DNA from: Coprococcus_C hominis
Lineage (GTDB): Bacteria; Bacillota; Clostridia; Lachnospirales; Lachnospiraceae
DNA length: 64,000 bases
Direction: 5' to 3' (one strand)
NCBI RefSeq assembly: GCF_020687505.1
Contig: NZ_JAJEQT010000010.1
A program made the position numbers and the translations under genes. How positions within the stretch are numbered: the first letter of the stretch is position 1; every line of letters starts with the position of its first letter. Under the pieces are notes generated by a model. It searched no databases. It saw only the letters and a program-made list of their open reading frames with translations, and was not told the origin of the DNA. Shown piece after piece: positions 1 through 8,806 of this stretch.

Positions 1-3000
1 TCAGAGGAGGAATCATCGACATCTTCTCCCTGACGGAAGAGTGCCCTTATCGTGTTGAGTTGTGGGGAGATGATATCGACAGTATCCGGAGCTTTGACGT
101 GGAAAGCCAGCGTTCGATGGAACGTGTCGAGGAGTTTGTCATCTATCCATCTACGGAGATGGTGCTCGACGATGTGCGGATCAGCAAGGGGATTGCCAAG
201 CTGGAGAAGGAGCATAAGGCACAGGCGAAGCTTTTGAAGGAACAGTTCCACACGGAGCAATACGCACGGCTGAATAAGATGGTGGAGTCGGTATTAGAGG
301 AGTTAAAGGAGTTTAATTCCACGATGGGATTAGACAGTATGGTGGAATATTTCTACGACGACACGGTGTCGTTTTTGGATTATTTCCCAACAGATACGGA
401 TATCTTCATTGACGATCCAGAGCGTGTGAACCAGCGTGCCGGTGCGTATGCGATGCAGTTTGGCATGTCGATGGAAGGGCGTCTGGAGGGCGGTTATGTT
501 CTGCCGACACAGGCAAATGTGCTCTATGATGCCAAGACTGTTGTGGCAAGATTAGTGAACCGTACACCAGTGTTGCTTTCAGAACTGTATAAGAAGCAGC
601 CAGCTTGGAAAGAACAGTATGCATTTCAGATCGATGCAAAGGGGCTTGTCAGCTACAACAACAGCTTCGAGGATCTGATGAAGGATATCGAAAAATATAA
701 GAAGAAGGACTATCGGATTCTGATCCTGTCGCCATCCGCGACACGAGGAAAACGTATCGCCAAGAACTTACAGGATAACGATGTCATGGCGTACTTTACT
801 GAGAACCGGGAACAGCCGCTCAAACCGGGCGAGGTGCGCATCAGTGTCGGACGAATGGAGACGGGGTTTGAGATTCCGGAGTGCCATCTGCTTGTGATCG
901 CAGAGGGCGATATATTTACTTCGAAGGAACTGAAAAAACGGAAGAAGCTGCCGAAATATGCTGGCGAGAAGATTGCCGGATTTTCGGATATTTCCGTTGG
1001 CGATTATGTCGTACATCAAAATCATGGTGTCGGAATCTACCGTGGTATCGACAAGGTGGAAACCGATGGACGCATGAAAGACTATATCAGTATCGAGTAT
1101 GCAAAGGGCAGTAAATTGTTCGTGCCTGTCGAGCAGCTCGACCGCATCGGTAAGCTCTCCGGCAAGGATGGCGCGCGTGTCAAGCTGAACAAGCTTGGCG
1201 GTCCAGAGTGGGAAAAGGTGCGTACACGTGTCAAGGGACATGTGGAGGATATCGCAAAGGAACTGATCGAGCTGTATGCGATTCGTTCGAGTACGCAGGG
1301 CTACAAATATTCGGAGGATACCGTATGGCAGCGGGAGTTTGAAGAGATGTTCCCATATGAGGAGACATTGGATCAGCAGAAAGCCATTGACGATACCAAA
1401 CACGACATGGAAAGTGGCAAGATCATGGATCGTCTTGTCTGTGGGGATGTAGGATTTGGAAAGACAGAGGTTGCAATCCGCGCTGCGTTTAAGGCAGTGC
1501 AGGATAACCGGCAGGTAGCATATCTGGTACCGACGACGATTCTTGCCGAGCAGCATTACAATACATTCTGTGAGCGTATGAAGAACTATCCGGTCAATAT
1601 CCGCATGCTGTCCCGGTTTTGTACACCGAAGGAAGTAAAAGAGACGTTGGAGCAGATGAAGTCTGGTATGGTCGATATCGTGATTGGTACACACCGGCTG
1701 CTTTCCAAGGATATTGTATTTAAAAATCTGGGACTTTTGATCATTGACGAGGAACAGCGGTTCGGCGTCAAGCACAAGGAACAGATCAAGCAGATGAAGA
1801 AAAATGTGGATGTGTTAACTCTCACGGCGACACCAATTCCACGAACCCTGCATATGAGTCTGGTTGGACTGCGCGACATCAGTCTGCTGGAAGAGCCGCC
1901 AGTCGACCGGCTGCCGATCCAGACGTATATTATGGAGTACGATCTGGAGTTTGTAAAAGAGGCAATCAACCGGGAGCTTGCGCGAAACGGACAGGTATAT
2001 TATGTGTATAACCGGGTAGAGACGATCGCGGACATCACGGGACAACTCCGTCAGGTGCTGCCAGATGCAACGATTGAATTTGCACATGGCAAGATGCCGG
2101 AGCGGGAGCTTGAAGCGATGATGCGCCGTTTTATCAAGGGTGAGATTGATGTGCTAGTATCGACGACGATCATTGAGACGGGACTGGATATCCCAAATGT
2201 CAATACGATCATTATACATGATGCAGACCGGTTCGGTCTGTCACAGCTCTATCAGCTGCGGGGACGTGTTGGACGTTCCAACCGGAGTGCCTACGCATTC
2301 CTGCTCTATAAGCGCGATAAGATGATAAAAGAAGTCGCAGAGAAGCGGCTGAAAGCAATCCGGGAGTTTACAGATCTTGGCTCCGGGTATAAGATAGCAA
2401 TGAAGGATCTGGAGATTCGTGGAGCCGGAAATCTGCTTGGACAGGAGCAGTCGGGAAATATTGAGGCAGTCGGTTATGATCTGTATTGCCAGATGTTGAA
2501 CGATGCGATCCGGCGTCTGTCTGGTGAGACGGTGCGTGAGGAGTTCGTGACAAACGTAGAACTTCCGCTCAATGCCTATATTCCAGACAGCTATGTGAAG
2601 AATGAATATGTGAAGCTGGATTTGTATAAGAGAATCTCAAAATGTGCGAACCGCGAGGATAATGATGCCATCTTAGAGGAGGTGCGTGACCGGTTTGGAG
2701 AGCCGCCAAAGCCGTTCTTCCGCTTGCTTGATGTGGCGTATCTGAAAGCAATTGCACATGAGGTTTATATTACGGATATCAAATATGTAGGCGACGAGGT
2801 GCGATTTTACATGCTGCCGCAGGCACCTGTGCAGGCGGAACGGGTCAATCCGTTATTGAAGCGGTATAAGAACACATTGCGGCTTACCGCGGGCAAGCAG
2901 ACATATTTCCGTATCCGTATGTCGAAGCTGATCGAGGAAGAGATGGTATCTTCCTGTGAGAAGGTAATTGAGGATATCCGCACATTGTATAATACGGAGG

Positions 3001-3020
3001 ATGTGAACCATGAAGCATAA
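1..3020 (+). CDS. mfd: Transcription-repair coupling factor Mfd, 5' end outside the window
   Basis: ATP-dependent translocase that removes RNA polymerase stalled at DNA lesions and recruits UvrA. The reading frame is open from the first bases of the window, so the start lies upstream; about 1005 codons are visible, so roughly 150 residues of the usual ~1150 are missing. In order one sees the end of the UvrB-like N-terminal part, the CarD-like RNA polymerase-interacting domain (sequence SVGDYVVHQNHGVGIY near base 990), Walker A GDVGFGKTE near base 1441, the DEEQ Walker B motif near base 1745, the helicase motif QLYQLRGRVGRS near base 2250, and the C-terminal TRCF domain. The stop overlaps the next gene by 11 bases, so the two are probably cotranscribed. 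uvrC lies elsewhere in the window. Confidence 0.97.
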   Translation, partial: RGGIIDIFSLTEECPYRVELWGDDIDSIRSFDVESQRSMERVEEFVIYPSTEMVLDDVRISKGIAKLEKEHKAQAKLLKEQFHTEQYARLNKMVESVLEELKEFNSTMGLDSMVEYFYDDTVSFLDYFPTDTDIFIDDPERVNQRAGAYAMQFGMSMEGRLEGGYVLPTQANVLYDAKTVVARLVNRTPVLLSELYKKQPAWKEQYAFQIDAKGLVSYNNSFEDLMKDIEKYKKKDYRILILSPSATRGKRIAKNLQDNDVMAYFTENREQPLKPGEVRISVGRMETGFEIPECHLLVIAEGDIFTSKELKKRKKLPKYAGEKIAGFSDISVGDYVVHQNHGVGIYRGIDKVETDGRMKDYISIEYAKGSKLFVPVEQLDRIGKLSGKDGARVKLNKLGGPEWEKVRTRVKGHVEDIAKELIELYAIRSSTQGYKYSEDTVWQREFEEMFPYEETLDQQKAIDDTKHDMESGKIMDRLVCGDVGFGKTEVAIRAAFKAVQDNRQVAYLVPTTILAEQHYNTFCERMKNYPVNIRMLSRFCTPKEVKETLEQMKSGMVDIVIGTHRLLSKDIVFKNLGLLIIDEEQRFGVKHKEQIKQMKKNVDVLTLTATPIPRTLHMSLVGLRDISLLEEPPVDRLPIQTYIMEYDLEFVKEAINRELARNGQVYYVYNRVETIADITGQLRQVLPDATIEFAHGKMPERELEAMMRRFIKGEIDVLVSTTIIETGLDIPNVNTIIIHDADRFGLSQLYQLRGRVGRSNRSAYAFLLYKRDKMIKEVAEKRLKAIREFTDLGSGYKIAMKDLEIRGAGNLLGQEQSGNIEAVGYDLYCQMLNDAIRRLSGETVREEFVTNVELPLNAYIPDSYVKNEYVKLDLYKRISKCANREDNDAILEEVRDRFGEPPKPFFRLLDVAYLKAIAHEVYITDIKYVGDEVRFYMLPQAPVQAERVNPLLKRYKNTLRLTAGKQTYFRIRMSKLIEEEMVSSCEKVIEDIRTLYNTEDVNHEA

Positions 3021-4086
3021 TAGACGTTGTCGAAAACTAATTGCAATATTGTTGTGTATCTGCCTGATGGTACCGATGATTTCCGGCTGTGGAGAGAAAA
3101 AGGAAGAAGAAACAAAGCAGACAAGCAGCGGAACACTGGTGTTTCAGTATGGAAATAATCTGGTAACAAAAGGCGAGGTATATATCTATATAGAAACCGT
3201 GCGGGAGCGGTACGAAATGCAGTACGGCAGTGATGTCTGGCAGACGGTGCTTCCGGATGGTGGTGCGGGAACTTCTATGGAGAACCTGACACGGGAGGAA
3301 GTTGTAAATGAAATTGTCCGCGTCAAGACGTTGTGTGCGCATGCAGAGGAGCTTGGAATCACACTGGGCGATGACGAGTTGGCAGAGCTAAATCAGAAGG
3401 CAGATGATTTCTGCGAGGGACTGACAGATGAACAGTTACAGAACATGGAGATCACGAAGGAAAAGGCCGAGAAAGTGATGCAGGAAAATGCAATCGCGTC
3501 GAAAGTGGAGGCAAAGATCTTAGATGACCGGAAGATTGAGATCTCCGATGAAGAAGCGCGGATGACGACTTTCTATGATATGTATTTTGCATGTTATAGT
3601 ATGGATGAAAATGGCGTGATAACCCCATACACGGATGATCAGAAGAAACAGCAATATGAAAATGCGCTACAGGCGTGCAGCACACTTGCGACGGCAGACT
3701 TGAAGGACAACACAGGTGCAGCAATTGAGAAGCTGGCAGAGTACTACCAGCTGGATCAGGCGCAGACGCAGACGATGAGTCCATCGCAGATTCTGGAGAC
3801 ATACGGACAGGATGTGTATGATCTGCTCTACAGCATGGAGAATGGACAGTACAGCACGGTTGTGGAGACTCAGTATGGTTATCATGTATTCCAGATGATT
3901 GCTCTGACTGATCAGACGAAGACGAATGAGCAGAAGATCGTGCTTTACAATCAGCAGGTACAGGAAGCTTTATCGGATACGCTTACGAAGTGGCAGGCAC
4001 AGATCGATCCGATCTTCAAGTACCCGGACAGCGTAGATATGGACGTGTATGATACGATCGTAAATGATACAGTTGGGACAAATTAA
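3010..4086 (+). CDS. Parvulin-type (PpiC/PrsA-like) peptidyl-prolyl isomerase lipoprotein
   Basis: Predicted extracytoplasmic foldase anchored by lipid. The N-terminus has a basic start, a hydrophobic stretch and a lipobox MISGC with the cysteine at residue 27, followed by a charged linker (EKKEEETKQ). A SurA/PrsA-like helical region follows (about 45-195). A degenerate parvulin domain lies at about 205-300, ending in the typical pattern SMENGQYSTVVETQYGYHVF. At 358 residues it is within the PrsA size range. The start is chosen because GGAGG lies nine bases upstream of the ATG. It overlaps the 3' end of mfd, an arrangement I believe is common in Clostridia. The isomerase call is firm at family level; whether it is catalytically active cannot be read from the sequence. 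Confidence 0.85.
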   Translation: MKHNRRCRKLIAILLCICLMVPMISGCGEKKEEETKQTSSGTLVFQYGNNLVTKGEVYIYIETVRERYEMQYGSDVWQTVLPDGGAGTSMENLTREEVVNEIVRVKTLCAHAEELGITLGDDELAELNQKADDFCEGLTDEQLQNMEITKEKAEKVMQENAIASKVEAKILDDRKIEISDEEARMTTFYDMYFACYSMDENGVITPYTDDQKKQQYENALQACSTLATADLKDNTGAAIEKLAEYYQLDQAQTQTMSPSQILETYGQDVYDLLYSMENGQYSTVVETQYGYHVFQMIALTDQTKTNEQKIVLYNQQVQEALSDTLTKWQAQIDPIFKYPDSVDMDVYDTIVNDTVGTN

Positions 4087-5256
4087 ATGAAGAAAAAAAT
4101 TTTTTATTGTACCATAATGTATATTGTTACATATATTTTGATCGTTGGTATTTCTGTGCAGGATTATAACATATTTTCCACAGTTGTAAGGAATCAAACA
4201 ACGGAAACTGTACGCTATACAATTATTCCGTGGCTGTGGGTGCCAAGGCTGATCAACTGGATGCCTGTGTTGCTTGCGTGTTGTATGGTTTATACAATGA
4301 TTAAAAATGTAGTTGTTTCAGAGAGTTTTTTGTTTGCAGGAGTCAGCATATGTAAGATGTTAATTCGGTTGTTCCCACAGGCAGATAAAACGACTATTAT
4401 AATATACCTGCATATTTCATCAGTTGTGATATACCTGATATTGACAGGTAAGATAGAACAACGGGTAAGTGCATGGCGTTGTGTCAGGGATGCATTTGCA
4501 AAAAAGACAGTGCGCAGAGCTGTAATAATTTTTGCAATATGTGGGATCGTATGTAATCTTGCATATATATTTGCACCAAAGAAGACGTTTTATGCATATA
4601 TTCCAGAGGAAACGAGGACGACGGTTGTATGTGAGGATTTGTCTAGTTACTATCCGTATGCAGATTTAACGATAGAGCATGAATATGTAATCAGCGGATT
4701 GGCATGGAATCATAAGGATTTTCAAGGTTGCGTGGTGAAAGCAGAAAAGCCGGGAACAGATGTAATCCGTATAAAACAGAGTGGGGATTTGAAAGGAAAT
4801 GTAGAAGTAGAATATCCAGTGACGGTTGATGAAAAACTAAGATTCCATATCAAACCGAGTGTATCATATTTGTATCATCGGTACTGTGCCAATGTGAATT
4901 TTTGTATTGGTATGATATTGTTGCTTGTGGCTGTCTGGAACAGTGGGGATACCTTAACAGAAACTAAGCGACGTGTGAAAATGGCATGCATTCTGTTGAC
5001 GTTGATAATTTATGGTATGTGTATAGGTGTAGAAGCGGTACAAATAGGTGTTAAATATGTTGCTCTATTTATATTGTTTAGTATATATGTTTTGTTAGAT
5101 TGTTTTGGAGTGAGAAGCAAAAAAACAAATGGAATATTGGGTGTGGTTTTGATATGCTTATTTTTGTATAGCAGTTATTATGTGGAATTGTTGTTATGGT
5201 TATGGTTTGCCTGGCAGGTGTTTTCATATAAAAATAGTCAATCGAGTAGGTGTTAA
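4087..5256 (+). CDS. Polytopic membrane protein of unknown function
   Basis: 389 residues with hydrophobic stretches near 5-25, 55-75, 98-118, 142-162, 272-288, 298-345 and 352-380, so about eight membrane spans. A single external region (about 163-270) carries a beta-rich stretch with the pattern KAEKPGTDVIRIKQSG, which looks Ig-like. I do not recognise the family. The ATG directly follows the stop of the upstream lipoprotein, with no clear SD, so translational coupling is likely. The gene is visibly more AT-rich than both neighbours and uses many ATA/TTA codons, which hints at separate acquisition. Its last codons and stop form the left arm and loop of the transcription terminator. Confidence 0.65.
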   Translation: MKKKIFYCTIMYIVTYILIVGISVQDYNIFSTVVRNQTTETVRYTIIPWLWVPRLINWMPVLLACCMVYTMIKNVVVSESFLFAGVSICKMLIRLFPQADKTTIIIYLHISSVVIYLILTGKIEQRVSAWRCVRDAFAKKTVRRAVIIFAICGIVCNLAYIFAPKKTFYAYIPEETRTTVVCEDLSSYYPYADLTIEHEYVISGLAWNHKDFQGCVVKAEKPGTDVIRIKQSGDLKGNVEVEYPVTVDEKLRFHIKPSVSYLYHRYCANVNFCIGMILLLVAVWNSGDTLTETKRRVKMACILLTLIIYGMCIGVEAVQIGVKYVALFILFSIYVLLDCFGVRSKKTNGILGVVLICLFLYSSYYVELLLWLWFAWQVFSYKNSQSSRC

Positions 5257-5271
5257 CCTGCTCGATTTTTT
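5241..5271 (+). terminator. Rho-independent terminator overlapping the stop codon
   Basis: Ten-base-pair stem (5241-5250 with 5257-5266, one G-U pair), loop TGTTAA that contains the stop codon of the membrane protein gene, followed by a T run. Confidence 0.85.
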
Positions 5272-5320
5272 GATTAAAAGCAATTATGAAACATGTTCGG
5301 CGTATTTTTATAAAAAGTAC

Positions 5321-5349
5321 TTGACAAAATTGTACTACTGTATTATTGT
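5321..5349 (+). promoter_or_regulatory. Promoter of the GntR/ABC operon
   Basis: TTGACA at 5321-5326, 17-base spacer, TATTGT at 5344-5349. The -10 lies inside the left arm of the inverted repeat at 5339-5374. Confidence 0.65.
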
Positions 5350-5374
5350 ACTATTCAGATAATACAATAATACA
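5339..5374. promoter_or_regulatory. Perfect 12+12 inverted repeat, probable operator
   Basis: TGTATTATTGTA at 5339-5350 and its exact reverse complement TACAATAATACA at 5363-5374, with a 12-base spacer. The left arm covers the -10 box, and the right arm lies just before the SD of the GntR-family gene. This is what one expects for autoregulation by the YtrA-type regulator encoded immediately downstream; that it binds here is an inference. Confidence 0.7.
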
Positions 5375-5392
5375 AAAAAGGAGGAACAAAGA

Positions 5393-5770
5393 TTGGCGTG
5401 GAAGTTCAATAATGAATCCCCGATCTATCTGCAGATCGTCGATGCGATAAAGATGCAGATCGCGCAGGGCACCTTGAAGCCGGGTGATCAGGTACCGGCA
5501 GTGCGGGAGCTTGCGGTGACCGCAGGCGTGAATCCGAATACGATGCAGAAAGCACTTTCGGAGTTAGAGCGCGAAGGCGTGCTCTATTCCCAGCGGACGG
5601 CAGGGCGATTTGTAGCAGAGCAAAAGACAGGAGGAACGAGCATGCGAGAGGAGCTGAGTCAGAAGCATATACAGGCGTTTGTGGATAGCATGCGAACACT
5701 TGGATATGCAGATGGTGAGATTGTAACAGTATTGAAAGGATATTTACACGAGGAGGGAGCACATGAGTAA
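5393..5770 (+). CDS. GntR-family transcriptional regulator, YtrA subfamily
   Basis: 125-residue repressor. The winged helix-turn-helix (about residues 10-75) has the hallmark sequences PIYLQIVDAIK and GDQVPAVRELA, with NPNTMQKALSELEREGVL. The C-terminal part is only about 50 residues, too short for a large effector domain, which is the YtrA pattern. Translation is taken from a TTG at 5393, because AGGAGG stands about eight bases before it and the protein then begins MAWKFNNESPIYLQ as in relatives. It overlaps the ABC ATPase gene by eight bases. YtrA-type regulators usually control the ABC exporter in their own operon, often in response to cell-wall-active compounds; here the ligand is unknown. 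Confidence 0.9.
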   Translation: MAWKFNNESPIYLQIVDAIKMQIAQGTLKPGDQVPAVRELAVTAGVNPNTMQKALSELEREGVLYSQRTAGRFVAEQKTGGTSMREELSQKHIQAFVDSMRTLGYADGEIVTVLKGYLHEEGAHE

Positions 5771-6464
5771 TTTAGTAGAAGTATCCGGCGTGAAGAAAGG
5801 ATATGGGATTTCGAAAACTGTATTTGAGAACCTGAACCTGGCATTGCCGGAAGGAAAGATTATCGGTCTACTGGGACCGAATGGAAGTGGTAAGACGACA
5901 CTCATCAAGATGCTGGTTGGTCTGCTGCAGCCAGAGAAAGGAAGTATCCGCATCTGTGGACATGAGGTCGGACCGGAATCAAAGGCGGTTGTTTCATATC
6001 TGCCGGAGCGGACGTATTTCAACGAGTACTTAAAGATCCGTCAGCTTGTCAATATGTTCAAGGACTTCTATGCGGATTTCGATGAGACGCGGGCGTATGA
6101 CATGATGAAGCTCTTAAATATCGACCCGGATATGACCTTGAAGAAGCTGTCGAAAGGTAACAAAGAGAAGGTACAGTTGATTATGGTGATGAGCCGCCGG
6201 GCAAGGCTGTATGTCTTAGATGAGCCGATCGCGGGTGTCGATCCGGCTGCCAGAGACTATATCATGCAGACGATTCTTACAAACTACGATGAGAAAGCGA
6301 CGATCCTGCTGTCCACACATCTGATCTCGGATATCGAGAACATATTGGATGAAGTCATCTTCATCAAAGAGGGAGAGATTATCTGTCAGAAGGATGCGGA
6401 TGCATTGCGGGCAGAAAAAGGACAGTCAATTGATGAGATATTCAGGGAGGTATTTCGATGCTAG
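5763..6464 (+). CDS. ABC transporter ATP-binding protein of the YtrA-regulated exporter
   Basis: 233-residue nucleotide-binding subunit. Walker A GPNGSGKTT lies near residue 38. The signature region is a variant, LSKGNKEKVQL, near residue 131. Walker B LYVLDEPIAGVDPAAR is near residue 150 and is followed by the switch histidine in LLSTHLISDIE. It starts inside the end of the regulator gene (SD GGAGGGAGC) and overlaps the permease gene by seven bases, so the three form one operon. The short ATPase with an ABC-2 type permease suggests export. The substrate is not known. Confidence 0.92.
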   Translation: MSNLVEVSGVKKGYGISKTVFENLNLALPEGKIIGLLGPNGSGKTTLIKMLVGLLQPEKGSIRICGHEVGPESKAVVSYLPERTYFNEYLKIRQLVNMFKDFYADFDETRAYDMMKLLNIDPDMTLKKLSKGNKEKVQLIMVMSRRARLYVLDEPIAGVDPAARDYIMQTILTNYDEKATILLSTHLISDIENILDEVIFIKEGEIICQKDADALRAEKGQSIDEIFREVFRC

Positions 6465-7264
6465 GAAAATGTATAAAAAATGAATTTGTAAACCGTTCCG
6501 GATTAGTCGGAATGATATCTGCCGGTGTGATGCTTTTTGCGGTTATCGTGCTCGGACTGGATAAATTATATAACGTGGTTGGTACGACTGCATTTGCCGT
6601 ATTTGTAAAGCTTGTAGATGTGATGTTTGCTCTGGCAATGTTTGCCGTGATTGTGATGGTCGTACTGCTTCCATGCCTTGATTTCCGGAATCGCTTCTTC
6701 AAGGATCAGGGGTATCTTACCCATACCCTGCCGGTAAAGACATCCACACTCATCGGCGCGAGACTTATCTGTGATCTGGTGATGATTGCCTGGATGGTTG
6801 CTGTTTATGGGCTTGCTGTCTGCGTCGCAACAGGGAATTTCGAGGTGTTCAGTGATTTCGTAGGGTTTGTACAGCAATTCCTTTCGATGTCCGGGATGAT
6901 AGTGGATCGGAGTCTGATTGTGTTGGATGGCGTATTGGCACTTCTTATGATGTGGCTCGGTGTGATGTGCAATATCTGGACGATCAACGCCGCCTATGCA
7001 TTTGGCCATGCATTCACAAAGGGGAAACGCATATGGTCAGTTGTGTTTTTTGCTCTGATCCAGATGATATACGGCATACTTGTTGTTGTGTTTAGTGAGA
7101 TTCTGTCAAAGCAGGATATTGACTTATTTCTGGAGCAGATCTCATCGACGGCAAAGCAGTATCTGGTTGTGCTTATGACGGTTACGATCATAGAGGTTGT
7201 CGGAATTGCAGTGCTGGCTGTGGCTACGACACTTACCTGCAAGCATAAACTGAATCTGGAGTAA
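6458..7264 (+). CDS. ABC-2 type transporter permease subunit
   Basis: 268 residues with six hydrophobic segments (about 17-37, 48-76, 98-122, 148-178, 195-218, 236-258), consistent with an ABC-2 exporter permease. Between the second and third spans is the phrase FFKDQGYLTHTLPV, which I recognise from clostridial permeases of this sort. It is the last gene of the GntR-ATPase-permease operon and is followed by a strong terminator. Function by context: membrane half of the exporter encoded with the ATPase just upstream. Confidence 0.82.
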   Translation: MLGKCIKNEFVNRSGLVGMISAGVMLFAVIVLGLDKLYNVVGTTAFAVFVKLVDVMFALAMFAVIVMVVLLPCLDFRNRFFKDQGYLTHTLPVKTSTLIGARLICDLVMIAWMVAVYGLAVCVATGNFEVFSDFVGFVQQFLSMSGMIVDRSLIVLDGVLALLMMWLGVMCNIWTINAAYAFGHAFTKGKRIWSVVFFALIQMIYGILVVVFSEILSKQDIDLFLEQISSTAKQYLVVLMTVTIIEVVGIAVLAVATTLTCKHKLNLE

Positions 7265-7290
7265 AAGAAAGCCGTCCCTCTCTTTTAGTG

Positions 7291-7327
7291 AAATCCCTCG
7301 GAATTTTCATATTCCGGGGGATTTTTG
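7291..7327 (+). terminator. Rho-independent terminator after the ABC operon
   Basis: Fourteen-base stem 7291-7304 with 7311-7324 (one mismatch/wobble), six-base loop, T-rich tail. Confidence 0.85.
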
Positions 7328-7420
7328 TAAATTAGTGGTAGACAGCTGACACATCATGACATATAATTGGTGCGGGGACAAATGAAAAAAGCACCAAGTA
7401 TATCGTAGGGGGGATAAATG

Positions 7421-8779
7421 ATGGTGAAATATACGAAACATGCGAAGAAAAATGTCGTGATAAGATTGATTCCGCCCGTGGCGGGAGTTTTATTACTGGC
7501 ATTTATTTTTTTGCTCACAACTTATATGGCGAAGCAGACGGTCAGTGGCGTGGCAGATGAGACGCTGCTATATGCACGTCAGACCTGTGAACGGTACGAC
7601 AATTATGTGAGTGATGATAAGACGAAGGATCTGATCAATCTGCAGGAAAAGGCAATCTCGATTGCAATGTATGAGCAGTATGGGGTAACAATTCACAAGG
7701 ACATTTTGGATGCGTATGTGGTGGATGAGAATCTTACCGGGGTTGTCGTGACAGACAAAGCGGGGAATTGCGTTCTTTCCAGTGGAGAAGATGCACAGAT
7801 CCTATTTGAGAAGGAACTGAAGAATGATTCTGTATCGCAGATTCTGGAGCATCCGGAAAAATCTTATATGGAGCGGCTGCAGATAGGAGAAAAGGCATAT
7901 GATTTTGCAGTCGTCGCAAGAGAGGGTGTGACCGGATTGATCCTCTGTTATCATGAGGTGGAACTCCGCCCAATGGGCGTGAATGAAATCTCCCTTGATA
8001 CAATGCTTTCCGGACATCAGTTTAAGATGGATGGTATGGTAGTTATCACGAATGGTGAAATCGTGTTGAATACAAATGAGAACCATGTGCAGGGGCAATC
8101 CGTGGTTGGATGTCCGATTGACATCACAGATGATACGGTATGGAGGGAAGGCAGGATTACAAAATTAAAATATAACGGGAAACGTTGGTACGGAAGGCAG
8201 ATGCGATATAAGCAGTATAGATTGTATGTGGTATATCCTTCGAGTCAGGTGTTTGCAACACGAACGACGATTCTGGCGTTTAGTACAGCCGTTTATATCT
8301 TTTTCCTGCTGGTTCTTACGTTTTTGCGAAACCGGTCGGCACAGAATACGATGCGGGAGATGCAGAAACAGTTTCGGATTATCAATGCGGTCGGAAGTAT
8401 TTATAAACTGAATCTTCTGATCCACCTGGATACGGGAGAGTGGGAAGCCATCAAAATGCCAGGCGAAGTCGGCGCGGTGCTGCAGAAACAGGCAACTGCA
8501 AAAGTTATGCTGGAAAGCTACGTTCAGAATTTCGTGGGACAGGCGTATAGGGGCGCTTATCAAAAGTTTGTCAATCTGTCAGACCTGGATGAGCGTCTGA
8601 AGGGAGAATCCTATATTACATTTGTCTCAGAGAATGATTTTGGAATTTGTTCCTGTTCGATTTTGACACCACAATGCTGGGATGCAAAGGGACATGTGAC
8701 CTCGGTTGTGTTTGCTGTGCGGGATGTGACAGCAGATATTCAGAAAATGAAACAGAAACAAATGGGTGCACTTGCTTAG
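7421..8779 (+). CDS. Membrane sensor protein with no output domain
   Basis: About 452 residues: a first membrane span at about 14-36, a long extracytoplasmic sensor region (37-280, Cache-like by layout, with VVVTDKAGNCVLSSGED), a second span at about 283-305, and a cytoplasmic PAS-like region to the end (ending FAVRDVTADIQKMK). In Lachnospiraceae this arrangement normally precedes a histidine kinase or GGDEF domain; here the protein stops instead. The start at the second of two adjacent ATGs gives a better distance (seven bases) from AGGGGGG. Its last codons form the left arm of the terminator. It may signal through a partner, or be a shortened sensor kinase. The Cache and PAS calls rest on pattern only. 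Confidence 0.65.
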   Translation: MVKYTKHAKKNVVIRLIPPVAGVLLLAFIFLLTTYMAKQTVSGVADETLLYARQTCERYDNYVSDDKTKDLINLQEKAISIAMYEQYGVTIHKDILDAYVVDENLTGVVVTDKAGNCVLSSGEDAQILFEKELKNDSVSQILEHPEKSYMERLQIGEKAYDFAVVAREGVTGLILCYHEVELRPMGVNEISLDTMLSGHQFKMDGMVVITNGEIVLNTNENHVQGQSVVGCPIDITDDTVWREGRITKLKYNGKRWYGRQMRYKQYRLYVVYPSSQVFATRTTILAFSTAVYIFFLLVLTFLRNRSAQNTMREMQKQFRIINAVGSIYKLNLLIHLDTGEWEAIKMPGEVGAVLQKQATAKVMLESYVQNFVGQAYRGAYQKFVNLSDLDERLKGESYITFVSENDFGICSCSILTPQCWDAKGHVTSVVFAVRDVTADIQKMKQKQMGALA

Positions 8780-8795
8780 TGCACCCATTTGTTTT
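8756..8795. terminator. Bidirectional terminator between sensor gene and dut
   Basis: Perfect 17-base-pair stem (8756-8772 with 8778-8794) and a five-base loop holding part of the stop codon. A-rich on the left and T-rich on the right, so it can serve both converging genes. Confidence 0.85.
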
Positions 8796-8806
8796 GAAAT
8801 AGTATC

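Noticed and set aside
768..1775. 335-codon open frame on the minus strand inside mfd
   Set aside because: Lies wholly opposite the conserved Mfd helicase domains, with no SD and no recognisable protein; a shadow of codon bias.
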